Assembly: GCA_002392625.1 (NCBI GenBank) | Contig: DGHJ01000105.1 | Span: 1-12,838, forward strand | DNA from: Oscillospiraceae bacterium UBA3851 | GTDB taxonomy: Bacteria; Bacillota; Clostridia; Oscillospirales; Oscillospiraceae | Direction of reading: 5' to 3' | Length of the DNA: 12,838 nucleotides | Part shown: in pieces, positions 5,883-12,838 of the stretch | Position numbering within the stretch: the first letter of the stretch is position 1 | How the letters are laid out: each line of letters begins with the position of its first letter | Program-made: the position numbers and the translations under genes | The notes under the pieces: generated by a model | What the model saw: only the letters and a program-made list of their open reading frames with translations | Told to the model about the DNA's origin: nothing | The model's database searches: none

Positions 5883-5891
5883 AGGAGGTGA
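5883..5891 (+). promoter_or_regulatory. Ribosome binding site that sets the kinase start
   Basis: AGGAGGTGA, 5 bases before ATG 5897. The in-frame GTG at 5888 lies inside this site, so it cannot be the start. Confidence 0.8.
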
Positions 5892-5896
5892 GTCGA

Positions 5897-6610
5897 ATGT
5901 CCGGACGGGAAGAGCTGGAGCAACAGCTCGGCAAGTATTATGACGAGATCTCCCGCCTGGGACGGGGCAAGATCCTCTACCGGCACAAGGAGACGGGGGC
6001 GCCGCTCCTGTGCCGCAGCCTGGCGGAGGAGGACGACCTGTCCGTATACCGGCGGCTGGTGGGGCGCACGCACCCCAACCTGGCCCAGGTATATGACGTG
6101 ATCGAGGACGACCAGGCGCCGGCGGTGCTGCTGGAGTACGTGCCGGGCCGGTCACTGGACTTGATCCTGGGCGACGCGCCGCCTGCAGCCGGCGCCGTGC
6201 GACGCCTGGCGCTGGATATCTGCGACGGGCTGATCGCGCTCCACTCCCTGGAGATCGTACACAAGGACCTGAAGCCGGAGAACGTCATCGTGACGCCCGA
6301 CGGCACCGCCCGGCTCATCGACTACGGCATCGCCACCGTCTTCGGCGAGGACCGGCCCCCGGAGACCGCTCTGCTGGGCACCGTGGGCTTCGCCGCGCCG
6401 GAGCAGTTCGGCTTCAACCGCACCGACGCGCGGACGGACATCTACTCCTTCGGCGTGCTGCTGAACGTGCTGCTGGCCCACGAGCACCCCACAGCGAAGC
6501 AATACCGGGAGGGCCAGCCGGGTCGGATCATCCGGCGCTGCCTCCAGACCAGCCCGGAGGACCGCTACGCCTCCGCCGCGGAGCTGAGAAAGGCGTTGAT
6601 GAAATGGTGA
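5897..6610 (+). CDS. Hanks-type Ser/Thr protein kinase with atypical ATP-site residues
   Basis: A 237-residue, wholly cytoplasmic kinase domain with no PASTA or membrane segment. Visible motifs: catalytic loop HKDLKPEN (122-129; D124, K126, N129), metal-binding DYG in place of DFG (142-144), GTVGFAAPEQ activation/APE segment (161-170), and DIYSFGV (181-187). The glycine loop is incomplete (LGRGKI, 21-26). The strand that should carry the ATP-anchoring lysine reads LLCRSL, with Arg40 in its place, and no glutamate is seen at the matching place of helix C (around residue 50, before HPNL). The HxD and DxG aspartates argue that it can still be active, but it could be a weak or pseudo-kinase. It is the first gene of an operon: the stop overlaps the next start by 7 bases, so translation is probably coupled. 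Substrate unknown; the adjacent membrane protein and the divergent HTH regulator are candidates. Confidence 0.9.
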   Translation: MSGREELEQQLGKYYDEISRLGRGKILYRHKETGAPLLCRSLAEEDDLSVYRRLVGRTHPNLAQVYDVIEDDQAPAVLLEYVPGRSLDLILGDAPPAAGAVRRLALDICDGLIALHSLEIVHKDLKPENVIVTPDGTARLIDYGIATVFGEDRPPETALLGTVGFAAPEQFGFNRTDARTDIYSFGVLLNVLLAHEHPTAKQYREGQPGRIIRRCLQTSPEDRYASAAELRKALMKW

Positions 6611-8370
6611 ACAAATGCAAATACTGCGGCGGGCCGCTGCGGGAGGGGCAGAACTTCTGCCTGGCCTGCGGCATGATGCAGCATGCGGAGCCCATTGGCA
6701 CCGGGACGGGAAAGAGGGGACGGCGGCGGGCTTTCGCTCTGCCGGCGACGGCCTGCCTGCTGGCGGCGCTGCTGCTGACGGCGGTGCTCCTCCGGTGGCC
6801 GGCGGCGCTGCTGCGTGACCCGGCCGGGACGCCGGGGGAGGAGACGCAGCAGGCCGGGCAAAGTCCCACGCAGCCGGAGCCGACGGACGCCCCGGCGGAG
6901 CCGACGGAGCCGACGGAGCCGACGGACGCCCCGGCGGAGCCGAACGGGACCGATCCGGCGGCGCCGCAAGAACCGGGGACCGATCCGGCGGAGCCGGGGG
7001 AGGGGGACGATCCCGCTCCCGACGACGGGACGGAGCCGACGGAACCGACGGAGCCGGCGCCGGAGGACGGGCAGACGGAGCAGGGAACGGCGCCGGAGCC
7101 GACCGTTGAGCCTGCGGTCGAGCCGACGCCGGAGCCTGCGCCCGATCCGGCGGTCCCCCAGCCCACCGTCACCGCCAACCCGGCCCAGCAGGCCGTGATC
7201 CTCAACGAGACGGCCCGGTTCTCCGTTAAGGCGGAGGGCAGCAACCTGCAATACCAGTGGCAGTACAGCCTGGCGAACGAGGAGAAGACCAATCTGGCGG
7301 AGTGGCCCTGGAAGAATATCCCCGCCGGAACGGAGGGCTACGGCGGCATCAACGGCCCGGAGCTGACCGTGAAGGCCACCAAGGAGAGAAACGGCTATTT
7401 CTACCGCTGCGCCGTGACCAATGGCGGCGGCACGGCCTATTCCGGGAACGCCAACCTATACTCCTGCGACAAGAAGCTGGGCGGCGGCCTGTACTGGACG
7501 ATGAATGAGAAGGGCATACATTTTCGTCAGATCGCCGTCGCCGGCAGCGGCCCCATCCCAGATTATGGGGAGGAGGACTGGCCTGTCTGGACCGACAACT
7601 ACGTAACCCGTGTGGTGATCGGCTCCGGCGTGACCCGCGTGGGCAGCTACGCCTTTGCCCATCTCGAATATCTCAGCGAGATCTACATGCCCGACACCCT
7701 CACCTCCATCGGCGACCATGCCTTCACGTTCGGCTTTCAGGTGCCAATCTACAGCACCGTGACGATACCGGCCGGGGTCAAGAGTATCGGGACCGGGGCC
7801 TTTTCCGACTGCGAATGTCTGTGTGCCGTCCGGGTGATGGGGGGCAACAGCGTCTACTCCTCCGTGGACGGCGCGGTGTACAACAGAAGCAAGACGGAGC
7901 TGCTGTTCGTTCCGGAAGGATACGCCGGAGAGCTGAAGGTGCCGGACTCCGTCAAGACCATTGCCCCCGGCGCCTGCCGGGGCTGTGCCCACATAAATTC
8001 GGTGACGCTGCCGGAGGGCCTGACGACTATCGGCGAGGAGGCCTTCAAAGGGTGCGGTGAGCTGACGGAGATCACCATTCCGGCAGGGGTGAAGGAGATC
8101 CCCGCCGAAGCATTTTCAGAATGCACCAGACTGGAAGAGGCGACGATCCCCGACAGCGTTACGGCCATCGGACCGTGGGCCTTTTCCTGCCGGTGGCTGT
8201 CCACCGTCCACATGGGCAGCGGTGTGAAGACCATCGGGGAAAATGCCTTCGGGGGCTGCGTCTGCCTCGCCAACGTCTACTACAACGGCACGCAGGAGGG
8301 CTGGGATGCCATCGACATGAAGGACGGCAATCAGCCGCTGCTGGACGCTGATCGGCACGTGAAGGATTGA
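6604..8370 (+). CDS. Zinc-ribbon / single-TM / Ig-like / BspA-type leucine-rich-repeat protein
   Basis: A 588-residue membrane protein. A zinc ribbon opens it (C5, C8, C19, C22). KRGRRR (37-42) precedes one membrane helix (about 43-65), so the ribbon should be cytoplasmic and the rest outside. A low-complexity Pro/Glu/Thr/Asp linker (about 75-185) follows, then an Ig-like domain (about 187-285) with QYQWQY and NGYFYRC, the same signature as in the leftward four-Ig protein. Residues ~330-560 are BspA/LRR_5-type leucine-rich repeats (IPxGVKxIGxxAFxxC units), and the tail VYYNGTQEGWDAI is typical for the end of such proteins. ATG 6604 lies inside the kinase stop region, so the two proteins are probably made together. 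Likely role: surface receptor or adhesin linked to the kinase; ligand unknown. Confidence 0.88.
   Translation: MVNKCKYCGGPLREGQNFCLACGMMQHAEPIGTGTGKRGRRRAFALPATACLLAALLLTAVLLRWPAALLRDPAGTPGEETQQAGQSPTQPEPTDAPAEPTEPTEPTDAPAEPNGTDPAAPQEPGTDPAEPGEGDDPAPDDGTEPTEPTEPAPEDGQTEQGTAPEPTVEPAVEPTPEPAPDPAVPQPTVTANPAQQAVILNETARFSVKAEGSNLQYQWQYSLANEEKTNLAEWPWKNIPAGTEGYGGINGPELTVKATKERNGYFYRCAVTNGGGTAYSGNANLYSCDKKLGGGLYWTMNEKGIHFRQIAVAGSGPIPDYGEEDWPVWTDNYVTRVVIGSGVTRVGSYAFAHLEYLSEIYMPDTLTSIGDHAFTFGFQVPIYSTVTIPAGVKSIGTGAFSDCECLCAVRVMGGNSVYSSVDGAVYNRSKTELLFVPEGYAGELKVPDSVKTIAPGACRGCAHINSVTLPEGLTTIGEEAFKGCGELTEITIPAGVKEIPAEAFSECTRLEEATIPDSVTAIGPWAFSCRWLSTVHMGSGVKTIGENAFGGCVCLANVYYNGTQEGWDAIDMKDGNQPLLDADRHVKD
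6881..7160 (+). repeat. Low-complexity Pro/Glu/Thr linker repeats
   Basis: Runs of GAGCCGACG-like 9-base units encode repeated EPT and DAPAEPT segments between the membrane helix and the Ig domain. Such tracts change length easily. They also produce the arginine- and serine-rich false frames seen in this stretch. Confidence 0.75.
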
Positions 8371-8391
8371 GTGAAAACGAAGCATATCGAG

Positions 8392-8426
8392 CGCCGCTCC
8401 GTCTACTGAGACGGGGCGGCGTTTTT
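8392..8426 (+). terminator. Rho-independent terminator of the kinase operon
   Basis: CGCCGC (8392-8397) and CCGTCT (8399-8404) pair with AGACGG (8409-8414) and GCGGCG (8416-8421), followed by TTTTT. It lies 22 bases after the stop of the leucine-rich-repeat gene. Confidence 0.88.
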
Positions 8427-8455
8427 GGCGGGTGGGGGGCGGGGAACGGGGGATG

Positions 8456-8492
8456 CGGATTGCCACGCCGCCTGCGGCGGCTCGCAATGACG
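8456..8492. repeat. Palindromic interspersed repeat, copy 8 (alternative stem)
   Basis: Ends CGGATTGCC and CGCAATGACG are kept, with a CCGCC-tgc-GGCGG core, another replaced but still self-pairing stem. Confidence 0.75.
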
Positions 8493-8501
8493 GGAGGGGA
8501 C

Positions 8502-8527
8502 GGGGCGTCGGGGACGCCGCCCCCTAC
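8502..8527. repeat. Second repeat family, GGCGTC hairpin with CTAC tail
   Basis: The same 22-base core as 5023-5044, here followed by CTAC and GGGGTGACGG as in the 4927 copy. Confidence 0.65.
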
Positions 8528-8552
8528 GGGGTGACGGGGGGCGGGCGGGCGA

Positions 8553-8594
8553 CGGATTGCCACGGCCAGTGTGTGCACTGGCCTCGCAATGACG
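8553..8594. repeat. Palindromic interspersed repeat, copy 9
   Basis: A 42-base unit that matches copy 2 throughout its core (GGCCAGTG-tgtg-CACTGGCC). The rest of the gap 8595-8692 shows nothing I can assign. Confidence 0.8.
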
Positions 8595-8692
8595 GGGGTG
8601 GCACGGGGCGTCGGTCACCGGCTCGCGATAACAATGTGGACCGCAAGGACAACGTGAAACGCAATGATAAGAGACGACGGGGGCTTTTGTGC

Positions 8693-8722
8693 TTGACGGG
8701 CTCTTTAGCGGTATAGTATAAT
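8693..8722 (+). promoter_or_regulatory. Promoter of the giant lipase-like gene
   Basis: TTGACG (8693-8698), 18-base spacer, perfect TATAAT (8717-8722). The leader would be about 45 bases. No copy of the shared operator is present here. Confidence 0.7.
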
Positions 8723-8761
8723 AAACTGGGTAAGCGGGAATCCCCGCCCCACACTGATCGA

Positions 8762-8770
8762 GAGAGGTGA
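8762..8770 (+). promoter_or_regulatory. Ribosome binding site favouring a GTG start
   Basis: GAGAGGTGA lies 5 bases before GTG 8776, good spacing. The ATG at 8785 (three codons later) would be 14 bases away, so GTG is preferred. Confidence 0.6.
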
Positions 8771-8775
8771 ATCGC

Positions 8776-11700
8776 GTGAGGAAAATGAAGAAATGGCTCT
8801 CCGCACTGCTGGCTGTGGTGCTGATCTTCTCCATGGGCCTGAGCGACGTGGTCTGGGCCGCCGGAAACGGCGACGTGATGCTGGGAGCGGAACAGCTGGT
8901 GGACTCCGACTTTGACGGCATCCCCGACCAGTACGACGCAGCGCCCAACAGCAACGTATTCACCGGCAAGCTGAAGAGCGGCCACGACGGCACCACCACC
9001 GTCAGCTTTACGGTGGATTTCCGCAACTTCTTCGGGGACAACACCGTGTATCACCCGGAGCTGGCCTCCGTGTCCGTCATGGGCGCGGCCCTGGCCTATT
9101 ACGATCCGGGCTATACCAACGCCTACTTCACCTATAACACCGCCCAGACCTGGGCCGGCGGCACCGCCTCCAAGGTGGACGGCATGGAGCTGATGCAGGT
9201 GCTGGGCTTTGAGGACGTGGTGGACTACACCCTGGACTCCTACGGCGACGACGACCTGTGCGAGGTGGTGATGGGCCACCGCACCGTCACCTACAACGGC
9301 GAGACGGAGGTCATCGTGGCCATCTGGGTCCGGGGCACCGACTCCACCTCCGCCGAGGAGTGGAGCTCCAACTTCCACATGGGCGATCTGGTGCGGTTCT
9401 TTGATGAGTACGACTCCGTGGCCGGCAAGAGCCCCCGCCAGAAAAACGACGACTGGACCCGCAAGACCAATCACCGGGGCTTCGACGTGTGCGCCACCCG
9501 GCTGATGAACTACCTGAAGACCTACTACCTGGAACCGTACGTGCAGCCCGCCCTGGACGCCGAGCCTGAGGCCACGTTGACCTACTGGCTCACCGGGCAC
9601 TCCCGCGGCGCCGCCGTGGCCAACCTGATGGGCTCCTACCTTATCGACGAGGGGGAGCGGGTCTTCGACTACACCTTCGCCGCGCCCTACAACACCGCCA
9701 ACACCGAGGCCTCGGCGGAGAAGTACGACTGCATCTTCAACCTGGTCAACGCCAACGACTTCATCCCCATGCTGCCCATGACAGAGTGGGGCTTCACCCG
9801 CTACGGCAAGACCGCCACGGTGGACGCCTCCCAGTACGCCTCCCAGATCAAGACGGCCACCGGCGAGGATTACGACGGCAAGTATCTCACCGCCAGCGAC
9901 ATGAGTACCCTGCTGGGCAAGTTCATCTGCATCACCGGTGAGAATGCTGACCGCGATAACCCCGGCAAGATCCTGGGCTGGCGGGAGGTGTATGTGTACC
10001 ACTGCGGCCACACCCACACCGGCGAGACCGTAGGCAATTACCAGAGCACCACCTTCAAGCCCAAAGGAAACTTTATCACCGGTCCCACTGAGAGCGGGTA
10101 CAATGACTATGCCATCCGCCTGAAGAAATACAGCTACTGGAACAACGGCATCTGCGAGACCCCGGCCTATTGCCTGCAGGTGCTGGTGGAGCTCCTGGTG
10201 CAGGTGGCCCAGGGCAACACCCTGGGCGGCGGCTGGAACTATCTGACCAGCAACAAGCTGGCCGACAAGTTCGACTTCGACAAGCAGAGCCTGATCTCCT
10301 ACGCCTCCAAGCTCACCGAGCCCCACTTCATGGACACCTACTCCGTGATCCAGGCTCAGATCAACAGCGCAGGCGATCCCGGCGACCGGTTCCATACGCT
10401 TTCGTACTATACGGACACCGGCGCCGACGGCGGGCGCCCCATCCACACCCACACCTACACCTACGTGCCCTACGAGGGCCACGAGCCCACCTGCACGGAG
10501 CCCGGTCTGGGCTACCGCTACTGCCTGTGCAGCCAGACCGACGCCGACTACTACGACGACTATCAGAAGAACGTGGTGATCCCCGCCACCGGCCACGACT
10601 GGGGCCAGCCCACCTATGAGTGGGCCAAGGACGGCGACGGCTGGGCGTGCACCGCCAAGCGTATTTGCCTGACCGACGCCTCCCATACCGAGACCGAGAC
10701 CGTCACCGCCGTGCGTACCGAGGACGGCGACAGGGCGATCTACACCGCCGCGTTCGAGGGTGAGGCCTTTGCCGCCCAGGTCAAGGAAGTGGAGATGGCC
10801 TATTATCTGGTCGGCTCCATGACGGGTTGGAGCGTGGACGAGGCCTATGCCTTCACGCCCAACGCCGCCGCGGCCGGCGAGTATATGCTCGCCGCCACAC
10901 TGGCCGTGGGCGATGAGCTGAAGGTGGCCCGCACCGAGGGCGGCAGCATCCTCACCTGGTATCCCGCCGGCAGCAACTACACCGTGGTCTACGGCACCAG
11001 CGGCGACGTGAACGTGTACTTCCGCCCGGCGGGCGGCTATTGGAACGATTTCCATGAGGGCGGCTACTTCTACATCTCCAAGCTGCACACCGCCGCCGTG
11101 GTCACCGTCGGCAACGGCACCGCCGCCATCGACCCCGCCGCCCCCGACTACACCGCCACCGTGACCGTCACGGCCACGCCGGGCGACGGCTATCACTACG
11201 ACCGCACGGAGATTTATCGGAAAACCGGCGCGGGGGAGGACGACATTGAGCCCATCGACGCCGGCTGGGACGAGGAGACCATGACCTTCGTGATGCCCAA
11301 CGACGACGTGGTGGTCAAGGTCTACTTCGCGGCCCACGCCTTCGGGGCGGTCAGCTACGTGTGGGCTGAGGACAACAGCACCGTGACGGCCACGCGGGTC
11401 TGCGCCGATTGCGGGGCCGTGGAGACTGAGACGGCCACGGCTGCCGTTACCACCACCGCCGCTACCTGCGAGGAGGCCGGCGTGCGGACCTACACCGCCA
11501 CGTTCGAGAACACCGCTTTCGAGACCCAGACCAGGACCGAGGCCATCCCCGCCACGGGCCACACCCCCGGCGAGACCGTGATCGAGAACAACGTGGCGCC
11601 CACCTGCACCGAGGCCGGCAGCTACGACGAAGTGGTCTACTGCACCGTGTGCGGCGCGGAGATCAGCCGGAACACCGTGACGGTTGCCGCCATCGGCCAC

Positions 11701-12838
11701 AACTGGGGCGAGCCTGCCTACGTGTGGTCTGAGGACAACAGCACCGTGACGGCCACGCGGGTCTGCGCCAACGACGCAAGCCACGTGGAGACCGAGACGG
11801 TGACCACCACCCAGGAGACCAACGCCGCCACCTGCGAGGATGCCGGCGAGGTAATCTACACCGCCACGTTCGAGAATCCTGCCTTTGAGACCCAGACCAA
11901 GACCGTGGTCACCGAGGCTGTGGGCCACAACTGGGGCGCTCCCACCTACGAGTGGGCCGCGGACAACAGCACCGTGACCGCTACGCGGGTCTGCCAGCGT
12001 GACGCAAGCCACGTGGAGACGGAGACGGTGAACACCACCGCCGAGATCACCACCGCCGCCACCTGCGAGGCGGAGGGCGTGCGGACCTACACCGCTGCGT
12101 TCGAGAATCCGATCTTCGAGACCCAGACCAAGACCGAGGCCATCCCCGCCACGGGCCACACCCCCGGTGAGACTGTGATCGAGAACAACGTGGCGCCCAC
12201 CTGTGAGATGGCCGGCAGCTACGACGAGGTGGTGTACTGCACCGTGTGCGGCGCGGAGATCAGCCGGAACACCGTGACCGTGGCCGCTCTGGGTCACGAC
12301 TGGGGCGAGCCTGCCTACGTGTGGGCCGAGGAGAACAACGGCTGGAAGTGCACCGCTGAGCGCATCTGCCAGCGTGACGAGAGCCACTTGGAGACCGAGA
12401 CGGTGACGGCCACCTACACGGTCATCCAAGAGCCCACCACCACCGAGAAGGGCAAGGGCCTGTACACCGCCGTGTTCGAGAACGAGGCCTTTGAGACCCA
12501 GATCCGTGAGGTGGTGCTCCCCAAGCTGGAGATCACGGGGTATCATATTATCGTGACCGACTACACCAACAGCAACGCAAGCACCAGCATCGTGGCTACG
12601 CAGCTTTACAGCGGCGACGTGACCTTCACCGTGAGCTGCACCAATCCCTGCGTGGTGGCCATCGACAACGGCGACGGCACCTACACCAGGCTGGCGTGCA
12701 CCACGGAGGGCGACAGCCACAGCTTCACCGTGACGGTGACGGACGCCGACGTGACGGTCATCGTGGCCATCAAGGGCGACGCGGACCTGAACGGCGTGTG
12801 GCAGTCCAAGGACGCCACCATGATGGCCCAGGCCATTG
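8776..12838 (+). CDS. Giant secreted class-3 lipase-like protein with binding modules and dockerin (3' partial)
   Basis: Open for 1354 codons to the window edge. A signal peptide (residues 1-29, ends VVWAA) is followed by a calcium-binding DSDFDGIPDQYD segment (43-54) like a thrombospondin type-3 repeat. Residues ~75-540 form an alpha/beta hydrolase of the class-3 lipase type: AIWVRGTDS (182-190), nucleophile GHSRG (274-278, Ser276), and NANDFIPMLP (325-334, Asp328). His517 in PHFMDTY is the best candidate for the third catalytic residue. A YYLVGSMTGW module (~675-770) resembles SusE/F- or CBM-like starch-binding repeats, and ~773-853 resembles an InlB-type bacterial repeat. Tandem GHxWG.. 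and GHTPGE.. repeats with paired cysteines run from ~557 to ~1251. The last residues (GDADLNG...KDATMMAQ) begin a type I dockerin. Likely exported; lipase activity and substrate are inferred. Confidence 0.85.
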   Translation, partial: MRKMKKWLSALLAVVLIFSMGLSDVVWAAGNGDVMLGAEQLVDSDFDGIPDQYDAAPNSNVFTGKLKSGHDGTTTVSFTVDFRNFFGDNTVYHPELASVSVMGAALAYYDPGYTNAYFTYNTAQTWAGGTASKVDGMELMQVLGFEDVVDYTLDSYGDDDLCEVVMGHRTVTYNGETEVIVAIWVRGTDSTSAEEWSSNFHMGDLVRFFDEYDSVAGKSPRQKNDDWTRKTNHRGFDVCATRLMNYLKTYYLEPYVQPALDAEPEATLTYWLTGHSRGAAVANLMGSYLIDEGERVFDYTFAAPYNTANTEASAEKYDCIFNLVNANDFIPMLPMTEWGFTRYGKTATVDASQYASQIKTATGEDYDGKYLTASDMSTLLGKFICITGENADRDNPGKILGWREVYVYHCGHTHTGETVGNYQSTTFKPKGNFITGPTESGYNDYAIRLKKYSYWNNGICETPAYCLQVLVELLVQVAQGNTLGGGWNYLTSNKLADKFDFDKQSLISYASKLTEPHFMDTYSVIQAQINSAGDPGDRFHTLSYYTDTGADGGRPIHTHTYTYVPYEGHEPTCTEPGLGYRYCLCSQTDADYYDDYQKNVVIPATGHDWGQPTYEWAKDGDGWACTAKRICLTDASHTETETVTAVRTEDGDRAIYTAAFEGEAFAAQVKEVEMAYYLVGSMTGWSVDEAYAFTPNAAAAGEYMLAATLAVGDELKVARTEGGSILTWYPAGSNYTVVYGTSGDVNVYFRPAGGYWNDFHEGGYFYISKLHTAAVVTVGNGTAAIDPAAPDYTATVTVTATPGDGYHYDRTEIYRKTGAGEDDIEPIDAGWDEETMTFVMPNDDVVVKVYFAAHAFGAVSYVWAEDNSTVTATRVCADCGAVETETATAAVTTTAATCEEAGVRTYTATFENTAFETQTRTEAIPATGHTPGETVIENNVAPTCTEAGSYDEVVYCTVCGAEISRNTVTVAAIGHNWGEPAYVWSEDNSTVTATRVCANDASHVETETVTTTQETNAATCEDAGEVIYTATFENPAFETQTKTVVTEAVGHNWGAPTYEWAADNSTVTATRVCQRDASHVETETVNTTAEITTAATCEAEGVRTYTAAFENPIFETQTKTEAIPATGHTPGETVIENNVAPTCEMAGSYDEVVYCTVCGAEISRNTVTVAALGHDWGEPAYVWAEENNGWKCTAERICQRDESHLETETVTATYTVIQEPTTTEKGKGLYTAVFENEAFETQIREVVLPKLEITGYHIIVTDYTNSNASTSIVATQLYSGDVTFTVSCTNPCVVAIDNGDGTYTRLACTTEGDSHSFTVTVTDADVTVIVAIKGDADLNGVWQSKDATMMAQAI
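11541..11727 (+). repeat. Internal 187-bp repeat of the lipase-like gene, first copy
   Basis: Nearly identical to 12138-12324 at a distance of 597 bases (199 codons). It encodes a GHTPGETV...CTVCGAEISRN unit plus the start of a GHxWGEPAYVW unit. This shows in-frame expansion of a composite repeat block. Confidence 0.8.
12138..12324 (+). repeat. Internal 187-bp repeat of the lipase-like gene, second copy
   Basis: Second copy of the block at 11541-11727. The main difference is PTCEMAGS in place of PTCTEAGS. Confidence 0.8.

Noticed and set aside
6528..7292. Ser/Gly- and Arg-rich frames in the linker region of the LRR protein gene
   Set aside because: They are other-frame readings of the Pro/Glu/Thr repeat tract.
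8524..12720. Very long open frame (~1400 codons) on the minus strand opposite the lipase-like gene
   Set aside because: The plus strand has a promoter, ribosome site, signal peptide, catalytic motifs and a dockerin. The minus frame is a His/Gly/Val/Ala-rich mirror produced by GC-rich codons, ends in repeats and shows no domain.

Overview
The window reads as chromosome from a GC-rich Clostridia, most likely a gut Oscillospiraceae-type organism. This is inferred, not proven. The pointers are strong AGGAGG ribosome sites, bacterial Ig-like, BspA-type leucine-rich-repeat and dockerin-type surface proteins, and palindromic repeats ending in CGGATTGCC / CGCAATGACG that fill the gaps between genes. 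The first ~450 bases are less GC-rich. They hold the start of a leftward gene cut by the window edge and four consecutive strong hairpins, which could be the margin of a mobile element.

Layout: (1) 1-648: partial leftward gene, hairpins at 177-391, then a promoter. (2) 649-2475 (+): Na+/phosphate cotransporter with a C-terminal PhoU-like domain, closed by a symmetric terminator at 2503-2537. (3) 2559-2814: first repeat cluster. (4) 2827-4653 (-): secreted protein with four Ig-like domains. (5) 4731-5245: operator copy A, a leftward terminator and the second repeat cluster. (6) 5266-5697 (-): small HTH (XRE-type) regulator. (7) 5743-5778: operator copy B. (8) 5897-8370 (+): two-gene operon of a Hanks-type Ser/Thr kinase with an atypical ATP-site lysine, overlapping by 7 bases a zinc-ribbon / membrane / Ig-like / leucine-rich-repeat protein. 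(9) 8392-8594: terminator and third repeat cluster. (10) 8776-end (+): a very large secreted protein with a class-3 lipase-like hydrolase domain, a carbohydrate-binding-like module, His/Trp/Cys-rich tandem repeats and the start of a dockerin, still open at the window edge.

The most interesting signal is regulatory. A 31-bp, partly palindromic element (27 of 31 bases identical) lies at nearly the same distance from the -10 box of the HTH gene and of the four-Ig secreted protein. In each case it covers the place where a -35 box should be, and no good -35 is present. The HTH gene is divergent from the kinase operon, and the kinase partner protein carries an extracellular Ig domain of the same type as the four-Ig protein. 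Together these suggest a small cell-surface sensing or adhesion module: HTH regulator, cytoplasmic kinase, membrane receptor-like partner, and secreted Ig protein under the same control. The module is inferred from sequence layout only.

Limits: no searches could be run. Family names rest on visible motifs. Repeat-derived and antisense open frames, including a ~1400-codon one opposite the lipase gene, were rejected.
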